NCBI GenBank assembly: GCA_026625165.1
Contig: CP112999.1
Coordinates: 1,178,001 to 1,242,000 of the forward strand
Source of the DNA: Methanoregula sp.
GTDB lineage: Archaea; Halobacteriota; Methanomicrobia; Methanomicrobiales; Methanospirillaceae
DNA: 64,000 bases
Direction: 5' to 3'
Part shown: positions 52,860-61,376 of the stretch, piece after piece
Numbering within the stretch: position 1 is the stretch's first letter
Layout of the letters: each line of letters opens with the position of its first letter
Program-made: the position numbers and the translations under genes
The notes under the pieces: model-generated
Told to the model about the DNA's origin: nothing
What the model saw: only the letters and a program-made list of their open reading frames with translations
The model's database searches: none

Positions 52860-53705
52860 ATGAAGGGATGGGCTGTTATTGTTGGGATATTAATTTTAGG
52901 AGTAATATTTTCGAGTGGATGCACACAACCTACGAGTTCGCCATCGACACCCTCCATAACATCAATTCAACCGACACCACTGGTTACAGAACAAACATCG
53001 CAACCGACTCCACAACCAACAGTTGAAGTCACAAAAGCACAAGAAAAACCATTACCACTCACTGAAACGTATTCCTATCATAAAGGAAGATTTAATTTTA
53101 AATATCCTTCTGGATATGCAGTTTATTCTACAGTGAGTCCGGGTGACTCAGCCAATAGGTGGAGATACTTGTTTATTGCAAATAAGGAACTTGAAGATTC
53201 TTTCGCTATCCGCCCAGCAACAAGCCCCGCTACAAACCCAGACTCCACTCGTTATTATCTGACCACATTAGATGGCAAACTAATATACATTGATTACAGA
53301 AAGATAGTCCAAAATAGTGTTGTGAAAGTAGAAATCGAAGATATGGCTAGTAATGATGCTTGGATATGGGTTTCAAACAACTTACGACATCAAAAGAATG
53401 GAAGTAACTATTGGTCTATGACTTATGACACCGAATCTTTAGAAAATGTAAAATTTAATGATGTCTCTTGGGTCAAGATAATTAATGGAAACACGCGGAC
53501 GCTCCAGAATTACTGGCAGGATTGGAGTGTCACATCTGACGAACATATTACCTATTTCCTGCGGTACCTTACCCCTTCCGGTGCTTTTGTTTTGTTTGAA
53601 TATGATGTAAATGCCAAATGGAATGGAGAACCAGTGCTAAAAGGCAATTTCAATCAAGCAACATTTGAAGAAATTGTGAAATCATTTAAAATTGAGGAAA
53701 TTTAA
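52860..53705 (+). CDS. Lipoprotein of unknown function (copy 1 of the MKGW type)
   Basis: 281 residues. Signal MKGWAVIVGILILGVIFSSGC with the lipobox Cys at 21, then a Ser/Thr/Pro linker, then a folded region from about 70 (YHKGRFNFKYPSGYAVY, FVLFEYDVNAKWNGEPVL) that looks like a PsbP-type extracellular domain. The signal and promoter DNA closely resemble those of the gene at 53935. Confidence 0.6.
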   Translation: MKGWAVIVGILILGVIFSSGCTQPTSSPSTPSITSIQPTPLVTEQTSQPTPQPTVEVTKAQEKPLPLTETYSYHKGRFNFKYPSGYAVYSTVSPGDSANRWRYLFIANKELEDSFAIRPATSPATNPDSTRYYLTTLDGKLIYIDYRKIVQNSVVKVEIEDMASNDAWIWVSNNLRHQKNGSNYWSMTYDTESLENVKFNDVSWVKIINGNTRTLQNYWQDWSVTSDEHITYFLRYLTPSGAFVLFEYDVNAKWNGEPVLKGNFNQATFEEIVKSFKIEEI

Positions 53706-53739
53706 ATTTTTTTAGATATCTATCTGAAATACATTTTCT

Positions 53740-53832
53740 GGCTCTGTAGAAAACCTGATTTTTCTCGATAACCTCTCAAGGGGGATGCAATTATTATCTG
53801 TTCGGATTGTTATTGAGGAATTCTACAGAGCC
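53740..53832. mobile_element. 93-bp MITE derived from the insertion sequence
   Basis: Starts GGCTCTGTAGAAAACCTGAT and ends ATTGAGGAATTCTACAGAGC(C). These equal the two ends of the 1009-bp element at 29597-30605 (inverse orientation), with almost all of the interior lost; the CTCTCAAG near 53775 is also from its subterminal part. Non-coding. Inserted between two lipoprotein genes. AAATACA occurs on both sides, offset by 6 bases on the left, so a target duplication is uncertain. Confidence 0.88.
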
Positions 53833-53934
53833 AAATACACTAAAATAAAATTATATCGCTTGTTGTTAGCCTATTTAGCCGATATAATTTTTTTATAGTA
53901 ACCTTTATTTTTACAGTCTGTATTATTCTCCAAC

Positions 53935-54654
53935 ATGAAAGGATGGGTAGTTATTGTCGGGATTTTAATTTTGGGAATTATAGTTTCGAGTGGATGCACT
54001 AGTAAAACAATAACAGAACAAAGACCTGTGCAAACTATTCCAGCAACAACATTGGCATCGGTTGTAGTTGAAACCCCTGTTGTTGAAACTACAATACCAA
54101 CAGTTCCCACAACAACACCAACACAGTCATTGATGAGTACTGTAATAATTACGCTCCCGCAAATTGGATCGGAAAGATGGGCTGAGGCGCGCCATGCAAC
54201 CGTTTCGGTAGATGGTTTGGATGTCGGAACAGTGTCGTCAAGTGCTCCATTCTCTATTAAATTGAGGGAGGGAGTTCACATTATTTCAGTACAAGGTTTT
54301 GTTGACAGAGAGGTTAGGGTTCAGTTTGCAAAAACAACAACGATAGATATCCGCGATAATGACAATCCAATAATCGCACCGCTAATACTGCGCGAATTTG
54401 GATTTTATGAAGTTCATAACGGCATGAAATCATATGCGTCTTCCTACGCAAATGGGAAGATAAAGTCAAATGTGAATCGCCCCATAAAGGTTAATATTAC
54501 CGTTGATTTCTATGATAGGAACGGGATTAAGCTTGGAGAAGGTTACGATTCTGTTTCGGTTGATCCGTTCGGAACATCCAACTTTGAAGCAATTTTATTT
54601 GGTGTACAATCTCCTACAGAAACCTATTGCCGTTACAGTGGTATTATAATTTAA
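53935..54654 (+). CDS. Lipoprotein of unknown function (copy 2 of the MKGW type)
   Basis: 239 residues. Signal MKGWVVIVGILILGIIVSSGC, lipobox Cys at 21, Thr/Val/Pro linker, then a PEGA-like beta domain (about 65-130: HATVSVDGLDVGTVSSSAPF, LREGVHIISVQG) and a C-terminal beta domain (KVNITVDFYDRNGIKLGEGY). Only the first 21 residues and the promoter resemble copy 1. Confidence 0.62.
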   Translation: MKGWVVIVGILILGIIVSSGCTSKTITEQRPVQTIPATTLASVVVETPVVETTIPTVPTTTPTQSLMSTVIITLPQIGSERWAEARHATVSVDGLDVGTVSSSAPFSIKLREGVHIISVQGFVDREVRVQFAKTTTIDIRDNDNPIIAPLILREFGFYEVHNGMKSYASSYANGKIKSNVNRPIKVNITVDFYDRNGIKLGEGYDSVSVDPFGTSNFEAILFGVQSPTETYCRYSGIII

Positions 54655-54851
54655 TTTTTATGCTGATTTGAAAGCAGCTTCGTTCCTGTTCGAACCAGGA
54701 ACTTTGGGAAAGATAATAGGTATCCTATTCATGGAAAAACAAGGTGGAAATAAATTTTTTATTTGTTTTTCCCATTTGTTAACGCATTCGTTAATTAAAC
54801 AATCATACGAAAGGATTAATAATTTAAAAAATAATTTACGGATCGGTTAAA
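54655..54851. other. AT-rich spacer between lipoprotein genes
   Basis: The 60-residue frame at 54668-54850 has no recognisable feature and no ribosome-binding site, so I treat the stretch as non-coding. It must hold the promoter of the next gene. Confidence 0.35.
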
Positions 54852-55595
54852 ATGAATTTCAAATGGTTTTGGGTTTTCTCATGCTTTGCCCTTTGTATAT
54901 TTTGCATGATGTCAGGATGTACATCATCAAAGAACTTGGATGGTTCTTATCAGATTACCCCAGTCGTTACTCCATCAGAATCCCAAGTAACGACAGTACC
55001 TGTTACTATTACAGCCATAGTAACGACTACTTCAGAAATTCCGAGTGCGACTGAAACAACAACCTCAAAAGTAACAACCCCTCAAGTTAACTCTAAATCC
55101 AAAGTGGAACCGTATGTTGATAGCTTTAAAATCGAAAAAAATTATCTCGCGTATCCATTAAGCAATTGTGTTATGAAAGAAATCTTTCCGGCAATTGGAA
55201 ACGATCCTAATTATGGATTGAAGGCAAGTCCCCCGAAACTGACTGGCATTGCCTGGACTGAGTGGAATGTATTTATTAAAGATTATACTGAAGGAAAAAA
55301 TGAAAAAAGTAAAACAATTGGTATTTCAAGGTGTGTTAATCCGCTCCCTGTTTCACCCAATAATCCTAATTGGAATTTTATTAAAATATCCGCTGAATTA
55401 ACACCTCGAAATGCTCAACCTACCAATTATGACATTGTTTTTCATATAAGCAGTAATGCAAAGGGGGATATTTGTCAAATCAAATTGAGTGAAATATTGT
55501 ATCAAGACCAAAAAATAACAGTTGAAACTTTTATCCCTATGAGAGACGATGAATTGGATATGTTTAACACTGCTGTTGTAAAATTCAACGAATAA
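54852..55595 (+). CDS. Lipoprotein of unknown function
   Basis: 247 residues. Signal FKWFWVFSCFALCIFCMMSGC with the lipobox Cys near 22, Thr/Val-rich linker, folded domain from about 85 (KVEPYVDSFKIEKNYLAYPL). Signal sequence and promoter differ from the MKGW pair. Same strand and same AT-rich island. No family recognised. Confidence 0.58.
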   Translation: MNFKWFWVFSCFALCIFCMMSGCTSSKNLDGSYQITPVVTPSESQVTTVPVTITAIVTTTSEIPSATETTTSKVTTPQVNSKSKVEPYVDSFKIEKNYLAYPLSNCVMKEIFPAIGNDPNYGLKASPPKLTGIAWTEWNVFIKDYTEGKNEKSKTIGISRCVNPLPVSPNNPNWNFIKISAELTPRNAQPTNYDIVFHISSNAKGDICQIKLSEILYQDQKITVETFIPMRDDELDMFNTAVVKFNE

Positions 55596-55619
55596 CAAAC
55601 GATATTTTTAAAATTTTTT

Positions 55620-55758
55620 TTATCTCGCCTCCTTCACATCCATCAACACATACACCTTACACTTCGGGCATTGCACCTTCACAGGTCGCCGTGATTATGA
55701 CAGGTTGGCAGGCCGTGATCTCCTATATACTCATCACAATGACACGTTTGGGGTAACT
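55620..55758 (-). pseudogene. Frameshifted small zinc-binding protein remnant
   Basis: On the minus strand two frames join into one plausible zinc protein: CHCDEYIGDHGLPTCHNHGDL, then a stop, and in the next frame VQCPKCKVYVLMDVKEAR ending at 55620. A two-base shift at about 55685 separates them. No start is visible. Read as a decayed gene. Confidence 0.4.
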
Positions 55759-55812
55759 ATACAAAACCTGCACATCAATAATTAACCGATCATAAAAGAA
55801 CGGTTACGAAAT

Positions 55813-57699
55813 ATGGCAACACAGGCCGGCATGAGCGGGATTGACGTAAAGGCAGTCGTCATGGAACTTGGCGGGAAGCTCCCGCTCTGGATCGACAAGG
55901 TCTACCAGTTCGACCAGCGGACACTCGGGATCCGGCTCAACGGGGAGAAACATGCAAAATACCTGTTCATCATCGAAGCGGGACGCCGGGCGCACCTTGC
56001 CAGTGAGCTCCCGGATCCGCCGAAGAACCCGCCGCAGTTCGCGATGCTGCTGCGCAAGCATATCAGCGGCGGTAAGGTGCTTGCGATCCGGCAGCACGGG
56101 CTGGAACGGGTCATAATCATCGATATCGGGAAAGGAAATGCCGTGTACCGTCTTATCACCGAGCTCTATGATGACGGGAACGTAGTGCTGGCCGATGAGG
56201 CATACAGGATTGTAAAACCGCTCGTACACCACCGGTTCAAAGACCGCGACGTGATATCCGGAGTCCCGTATGCCCTGAGCGCGGCCGATCCGACTGCGTC
56301 AGAGGAATCCCTTGCCACGTTCCTCAGGAACGATGACCGCGACCTTGTGCGGGCGCTTGCAATGGGCTGCATGCTCGGGGGGGCTTATGCCGAATATATC
56401 TGCCGGCAGGCTGGCATGGACAAGGCGATGCCGGCGAAGGATGCCGATCCCAAAAGGATCTACGCCGCGATACAAGCCCTCTTTGACCGGGTGGAGCACG
56501 ACAGAAAACCAGTCATCACCGCAAAGGGGTGTGAACCGGTCGACCTGACCGGAACGACGGGGGAACGCCAGTATATGGATTTCAACGCTGCCCTTGACCG
56601 GTTCTACCCGGCAACAAAATCAGAGATTATTAAAAAAACAAAGAAAAAAATTCCCAAAGATGAGATGATCCTGCGCCACCAGCAGTCGGCAGTAAAAAAG
56701 TTCGATGCAAAGATTGCACAGGCAGAGCGGGCGGTTGCCGCCATCTATGAAAATTATCCGGTCGTTGCCGATGTGATCGCCACGCTTTCAAAGGAGAGCA
56801 AAAAAAGATCATGGCAGGAGATTGCAGCCTTAATTAAGAAAAATCCGACAGGCATGGCTGGGAAGATCGTTTCAGTCCACCCGGAGAAAGGAGCAGTCGG
56901 GATCGACCTTGGTGAACAGGTGATGATCTTTGTTAACGAAACGGTGGAGCAGAATGCCGGCAGGTGTTACGATGAGATCAAGAAATTCCGGCGGAAAAAA
57001 GAGGGTGCACTCGCCGCAATGGCAAAGCCGGTGATACAAAAGAAGGCAGTAAAGAGGGATATCGTTGCCCTCAAGAAACAATGGTACCACCGGTTCCGCT
57101 GGTTTGTGACCAGCGACAACGTGGTCGTTATCGGCGGCAGGGATGCAGGGCAGAACGAGGAGCTGGTAAAAAAATACATGGCGGGCGGCGACACGTTCGT
57201 CCATGCAGACGTCCATGGCGCGAGCGTCGTGATCGTTAAAGGAAAGACAGAAAGAATGGACGAGGCGGTACAGTTTGCCGCATCCTACTCCGGCGCATGG
57301 AAGAGCGGGCATTTCTCCGCTGACGTGTATAGTGCCCTCCCTTCGCAGGTGAGCAAGACACCGGAGCACGGGGAGTTTGTCTCCCGGGGTTCGTTTGTAG
57401 TGCGGGGGGAACGCACCTGGTACCGCAACGTAACACTCGGAGTGGCTATCGGGCTGCAGCTCGAACCTCAGGCGGCGGTGATCGGCGGACCCCCGGACGT
57501 TATCCGGAAGCATGCAAAATCATCGGTGGAACTTAAGCCCGGGCAGTATGAACCAAACGACGTGGCAAAGAAAGTCCTGCGGGCACTTAAAAATGCAATC
57601 CCGGACGAGGTGTCAAGGGGCCTCATGGGGATACTCAACACGGAAACGGTGGCGGCATTCGTCCCGCCCGGCGGGTCGGATATCGCGGGTGAATCATGA
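55813..57699 (+). CDS. rqcH: RqcH-family ribosome quality-control factor (NFACT/NEMF/Rqc2 homologue)
   Basis: 628 residues. NFACT-N domain about 1-270 (MSGIDVKAVVMELGGKL, HLASELPDPPKNPPQFAMLL), a coiled-coil middle (about 275-370), and NFACT-R about 440-540 (RWFVTSDNVVVIGGRDAGQN, DTFVHADVHGASVVIV). It acts on stalled large subunits carrying peptidyl-tRNA. Overlaps the pelota start by four bases (ATGA), so two rescue factors are co-translated. Confidence 0.93.
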   Translation: MATQAGMSGIDVKAVVMELGGKLPLWIDKVYQFDQRTLGIRLNGEKHAKYLFIIEAGRRAHLASELPDPPKNPPQFAMLLRKHISGGKVLAIRQHGLERVIIIDIGKGNAVYRLITELYDDGNVVLADEAYRIVKPLVHHRFKDRDVISGVPYALSAADPTASEESLATFLRNDDRDLVRALAMGCMLGGAYAEYICRQAGMDKAMPAKDADPKRIYAAIQALFDRVEHDRKPVITAKGCEPVDLTGTTGERQYMDFNAALDRFYPATKSEIIKKTKKKIPKDEMILRHQQSAVKKFDAKIAQAERAVAAIYENYPVVADVIATLSKESKKRSWQEIAALIKKNPTGMAGKIVSVHPEKGAVGIDLGEQVMIFVNETVEQNAGRCYDEIKKFRRKKEGALAAMAKPVIQKKAVKRDIVALKKQWYHRFRWFVTSDNVVVIGGRDAGQNEELVKKYMAGGDTFVHADVHGASVVIVKGKTERMDEAVQFAASYSGAWKSGHFSADVYSALPSQVSKTPEHGEFVSRGSFVVRGERTWYRNVTLGVAIGLQLEPQAAVIGGPPDVIRKHAKSSVELKPGQYEPNDVAKKVLRALKNAIPDEVSRGLMGILNTETVAAFVPPGGSDIAGES

Positions 57700-58724
57700 A
57701 AGCGGAATTTTGTGACCTTAAAGGCAATTACGGGGAGATCCGGTTCCTGCCGGAGAGCATCGATGACCTCTGGCACCTGCAACACCTGATTGCTCCCGGC
57801 GACCTTGTCTTTGCCACAACACTGCGCAGCGTCACCGCAGCCACCGACAAGATCCGTCCGGAAAAAGCCGAGAAGCGCCCGGTCAGGCTCGGTATCCGGG
57901 TCGGGCAGGTGGAGTTCTCGGTGCACGCAGTCAGGCTCCGTGTCAGCGGGCTGATCGAACACGGGGTGGATGCGGGGGCACACCACACATTCAATGTCGA
58001 TACCGGGTACGAGATATCTGTAATCCGGGCATGGAAGCAGGTCGACTTCGACCGGATCGACCGTGCGGTCAAGGCCTCGGTCTACGGAGTGATCCACATC
58101 CTGACGATTGAAGAGGGCGAGGCAGAACTCTTCCGGCTGCGGCAGTTCGGCCCCGAGAGTGTCATTACTGTTACCATGGGCAGCGGCAAAGGCGCGGAGA
58201 CCAGCAACCGGCAGGCGTTCTTTGAGCAGGTGCTTGGTGCCATTGCAGAGGTCACCGGGCCGGTCATCATCGCCGGGCCGGGTTTTGTAAAAGACGATTT
58301 TGTAAAATTTGCCAAAAACAGGGAGAGTCCAGCTGCAGGCCGGGCCATCGTGGTTGAGACCCGGCGGATCGGGCGCGGGGCAGTCCAGGAAGTCATCGGC
58401 CTTGGCGCCCTTGAGAAGCTGATCGGTGACCTCCAGCTCGCACGTGAGGTGAAGATAGTTGAAGAAATCCTCCTCCGGATTTCCCAGAACGGCGCGGTTG
58501 CATACGGGATGCAGGAAGTCGCCGATGCGATCGGGTATGGCGCAGCAGAACAGCTCGTGATCACCGACACGCTGCTGCGGGACAGCGAGGTTATAAAGCT
58601 TGTCGATAAAGCCGAAGCCATGCGGGCAAAGATTTTTGTGCTCTCGGCCAGCTTCGAACCCGGCGAACGGCTGGACGCCCTCGGCGGGATTGCGGCGCTG
58701 CTGAGATATAAGATGGGGAAATAG
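57696..58724 (+). CDS. pelA: mRNA surveillance protein pelota
   Basis: 342 residues. Binds the empty A site of stalled ribosomes and, with ABCE1, splits them. N-terminal Sm-like domain (MKAEFCDLKGNYGEIRFLPE, DDLWHLQHLIAPGDLVFATT), central eRF1-type domain without the GGQ motif, and C-terminal domain (QEVADAIGYGAAEQLVITDT). Length is normal for archaea. Confidence 0.95.
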   Translation: MKAEFCDLKGNYGEIRFLPESIDDLWHLQHLIAPGDLVFATTLRSVTAATDKIRPEKAEKRPVRLGIRVGQVEFSVHAVRLRVSGLIEHGVDAGAHHTFNVDTGYEISVIRAWKQVDFDRIDRAVKASVYGVIHILTIEEGEAELFRLRQFGPESVITVTMGSGKGAETSNRQAFFEQVLGAIAEVTGPVIIAGPGFVKDDFVKFAKNRESPAAGRAIVVETRRIGRGAVQEVIGLGALEKLIGDLQLAREVKIVEEILLRISQNGAVAYGMQEVADAIGYGAAEQLVITDTLLRDSEVIKLVDKAEAMRAKIFVLSASFEPGERLDALGGIAALLRYKMGK

Positions 58725-59150
58725 GGCGGTAATGCTGCTGTGTGCCCGTATATCCCGACTTATGAAAGGATGCTCTGACTATGGATAGCGAAGCCTCAGC
58801 TGAACTGGCCCGGCCGCAGCGGCCCGAGTAAGCGGATGCGAGTGAGTCACTGAACGTACTATATCTGTCGCATCAACAGCGGCGAGCACGATGCAAAGCA
58901 TGGTGCGAGCAGAGGGCCAGGGCAGCCGCCGGCGCAGGAACGAAAGTGACAAAACGGGGGTGTCATCGTGTCAGATCAACCGGGGAAAAGAGCAGCAACG
59001 TGATGTGAAGCGAGAATGAGCGGGCGCGGATTTATCGATCGTTGCGCCCGCGAGGACGAGCGAACATGACCGGACGTCATTACGGTATCGTTAAAAGAAG
59101 AAAAAATCAGGGGAATCGTGGTCGCAATCCTGAAAAAATGGTGTTCCTCA
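58725..59150. other. GC-rich gene-free region with strong hairpins
   Basis: No gene. Structured elements include an 8-bp perfect stem GCGGGCGC/GCGCCCGC around 59021-59052 and GCACGATGC-AAA-GCATGGTGC near 58887-58910. The purine-rich GC composition differs from the usual AT-rich spacers here, so an untranslated RNA is possible. It does not match tRNA, SRP or RNase P RNA by eye. Confidence 0.4.
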
Positions 59151-59915
59151 TCACTTCTTCAGGCTATTAATAACAAGGTTTGCCGCTTGCTCCCCGGAGA
59201 GGAGCATCCCGCCAAACACCGGCCCCATCCGGCTCTCTCCCGCGACGGCATTTGCTGCCATGCCGGCAACAATGAGGCCGGGGAACACCTCTCTGGTGTG
59301 CTGGAGGATACGGGATTCGGCCCGGTCAGCCCACATGAAACCCTCGCCTTTAACATGGAGATTCCCGCCCTTCTTCTCAACGAGCCGGGCTACGACCGCA
59401 TCATGACCCGTTGCATCGACAGTATACCGGCAGCTCATGATCAGGGGATCGACATGGAGTTTTCCCATTTCGACGGCAGTCCAGTTAATAACAAGCCCGC
59501 TGATCCGCCCGTCTGCCTTGATCATGACATCCTCTACTGATGTGAGATTGAAAAATTCGGCTCCTGCATCACACGCGGCAGCGGTAAGTTTAGAGACGGC
59601 TTCAACAGACTTTGCGACATAATAACCCTCTTTGTATAAAGTGGATTTGACAGAGAAACGGTCAAGCAGGCGGCGTGCCTCTTCCTGCACGACAATTCTT
59701 GGGAACATCATCCCGCCGCCCCACATCCCTCCGCCAACAGAGAGCTTCTTCTCAATGATCCCGACCTTGATGCCTTCTTTTGCGATCAGTGCTGCACATG
59801 TAAGTCCGGCAGGCCCTGCTCCCACAATCGCCACGTCGAGTTCCATATGGTCGATCAGGGTATTCATCTGTACTGAAAGGATCGCCCTGCTGATGGTAAT
59901 TTCATCGAGTTCCAT
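59151..59915 (-). CDS. thi4: Thi4-type thiazole synthase (sulfide-dependent)
   Basis: 254 residues. Makes the thiamin thiazole from NAD, glycine and sulfur. Rossmann motif AIVGAGPAGLTCAALIAKEG, GGGMWGGGMMFPRIVVQ, and VDATGHDAVVARLVEKK. The yeast enzyme donates sulfur from a Cys placed shortly after the GHD; here that stretch has no Cys, as in methanogen enzymes that use sulfide. The ATG at 59915 has AGGAA upstream. Downstream of thiN. Confidence 0.92.
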   Translation of the reverse strand: MELDEITISRAILSVQMNTLIDHMELDVAIVGAGPAGLTCAALIAKEGIKVGIIEKKLSVGGGMWGGGMMFPRIVVQEEARRLLDRFSVKSTLYKEGYYVAKSVEAVSKLTAAACDAGAEFFNLTSVEDVMIKADGRISGLVINWTAVEMGKLHVDPLIMSCRYTVDATGHDAVVARLVEKKGGNLHVKGEGFMWADRAESRILQHTREVFPGLIVAGMAANAVAGESRMGPVFGGMLLSGEQAANLVINSLKK

Positions 59916-59984
59916 GGTAATTGCTTCCTGATTATTATTCAAAATACTATTAACAATGTTATGAAACGAGGATGATAAAACGAC

Positions 59985-60584
59985 TTATTCCAGCGATTGC
60001 GCATAGGCCCGTGCAATTCCGCACATATCCCGCGCAACCCCGATGGGTTCACTCCCCACAAGGGTACAGACCGGCTCTTTTCCCGGTCCCCCGGCATCGC
60101 AGATAATTTTCGGCACTCTGCCCCCAGTAGCCCGGACCGCTTCTATTGCTTTCCACTGCATCGATGACCCCTCTGCAATCCTGAGTTCGGCGGGCTCGGA
60201 CCTACGGTCAATCATGGCAGACACCCAGCCTTGCTTTGTGCAATAGCCTGAAAGCCAGTCAGAAAACCCGGGGAGATTTGCGAAATCGATCCCGGCCCGG
60301 ACAGACGGATCGGTCTTTTTAAGTTCGATGATGAGCCGTGCCATATGGCTCGATGCTCCGAACCGGACTCTCCCGGCAGCCCGTGGCATACCGTTGATAA
60401 TGGTAATCCGGCCATCTATGGCCATGACTTCATCGGGATTTTTTGCATGCGGTTGTGCAAATACCATGTTTGTCCTGACCTCCGGAATGAGGGCGACAAA
60501 TTCCATGCATGCCTCAATCTCCTCAAGGGCAATCATCATCCGTCCTATCATATCGATTTCAGTTGCAAGGTCAGGTTGTTTCAT
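59985..60584 (-). CDS. thiN: ThiN-type thiamine-phosphate synthase
   Basis: 199 residues that match the stand-alone ThiN domain (PF10120): ACMEFVALIPEVRTNMVFAQ, GRVRFGASSHMARLIIEL, AGIDFANLPGFSDWLSGY, VPKIICDAGGPGKEPVC. ThiN joins the thiazole and pyrimidine parts in place of ThiE. Elsewhere in archaea it is fused to ThiD or to a DNA-binding domain (ThiR); neither is present. Operon with thi4, 69 bases apart. Confidence 0.87.
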   Translation of the reverse strand: MKQPDLATEIDMIGRMMIALEEIEACMEFVALIPEVRTNMVFAQPHAKNPDEVMAIDGRITIINGMPRAAGRVRFGASSHMARLIIELKKTDPSVRAGIDFANLPGFSDWLSGYCTKQGWVSAMIDRRSEPAELRIAEGSSMQWKAIEAVRATGGRVPKIICDAGGPGKEPVCTLVGSEPIGVARDMCGIARAYAQSLE

Positions 60585-61376
60585 TGTTCTGCTCTATACT
60601 TGTGAACAATGTGACGGGAAGGATTATTGTAGCTATGGTTGCGTGGCCCGGGCCAATCCGGCTTCCGGTAACTGCAAGGCAATTTCGTAGGGCTTGAGTG
60701 GTGCGGGGCGGACGGGAAATACCGGGGATGCGGAGTATCGTTCATCCTTGCTTTGCCACTGGTATAGGGGAGTGCCATTGAACCGGAGTGCAGCGGAGAC
60801 GAACAGTCCCGGCCGTACTGCATATCGCCCAAGGCCGGACCAGGTTACGGGACGCGGAACGTGGCCTGTCGCGGGCCAGGCTGGCCGCAACACCGAGATC
60901 ACTTACCTGCCCGCATCAACCGACGGGGGAGCCAACGCGGCGAGGACTGCCGAATGCAGTGGAGAAGATTTTCATCAGAAAATCGTGGATCTCCGAGAGG
61001 TCAACAAACCTTGAGGATGAGAAGGATTCGTCAGAATCCTTCGATGGCATAAGCCCCGTTGAGTGTAGCACCTCCAATGAATTACACGGATGAGCCGGTT
61101 TTCCACGCGCTCTATAAGCACAATTAATTGAATTGGTTACAACTCCAGGCAATTTTTGTAATCAGGTATTATAGGAAAAAATGGAAATACATGCGCAATT
61201 TTAAATTTTAACTAAAATTTGGGGTTTGAGTATAGCGCTTGCTGTCCAGAATCCAATCCCTCGCATCTTCACTTCCGGTTAATGCGCAGACACCAGAGCT
61301 GGCGCAGGAACATTTATTGTTGACCTCGTAAAGAAACGAAAAAAAGGTTCTTGAAAAATGCATTTTTATCGTTTAT
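60585..61376. other. 790-base gene-free region with hairpins
   Basis: No convincing gene. 60690-60930 is GC-rich, and frames of about 85-105 codons are open on both strands at once, an effect of composition. Hairpins of the dispersed type: 60967-60984 (GATTTTC-ATCA-GAAAATC) and 61021-61042 (GAAGGATTC-GTCA-GAATCCTTC). A TGGCC/GGCCA hairpin lies near 60862-60880. 61120-61376 is AT-rich and likely carries promoter or terminator sequence. Confidence 0.45.

Noticed and set aside
54668-54850. A 60-codon frame between two lipoprotein genes
   Set aside because: No ribosome-binding site, no signal or domain, and AT-rich spacer composition.
58965-59010. Candidate SRP RNA apical motif (GTCAG...GGGGAAAAGAGCAGC)
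   Set aside because: The conserved CAGG/GGAA/AGCAG arrangement is not met exactly, and the flanking helices of SRP RNA cannot be drawn.
60633-61014. Overlapping frames of 89 and 106 codons on opposite strands
   Set aside because: Both are open because of GC-rich composition; neither shows a recognisable motif, and the block has hairpins instead.
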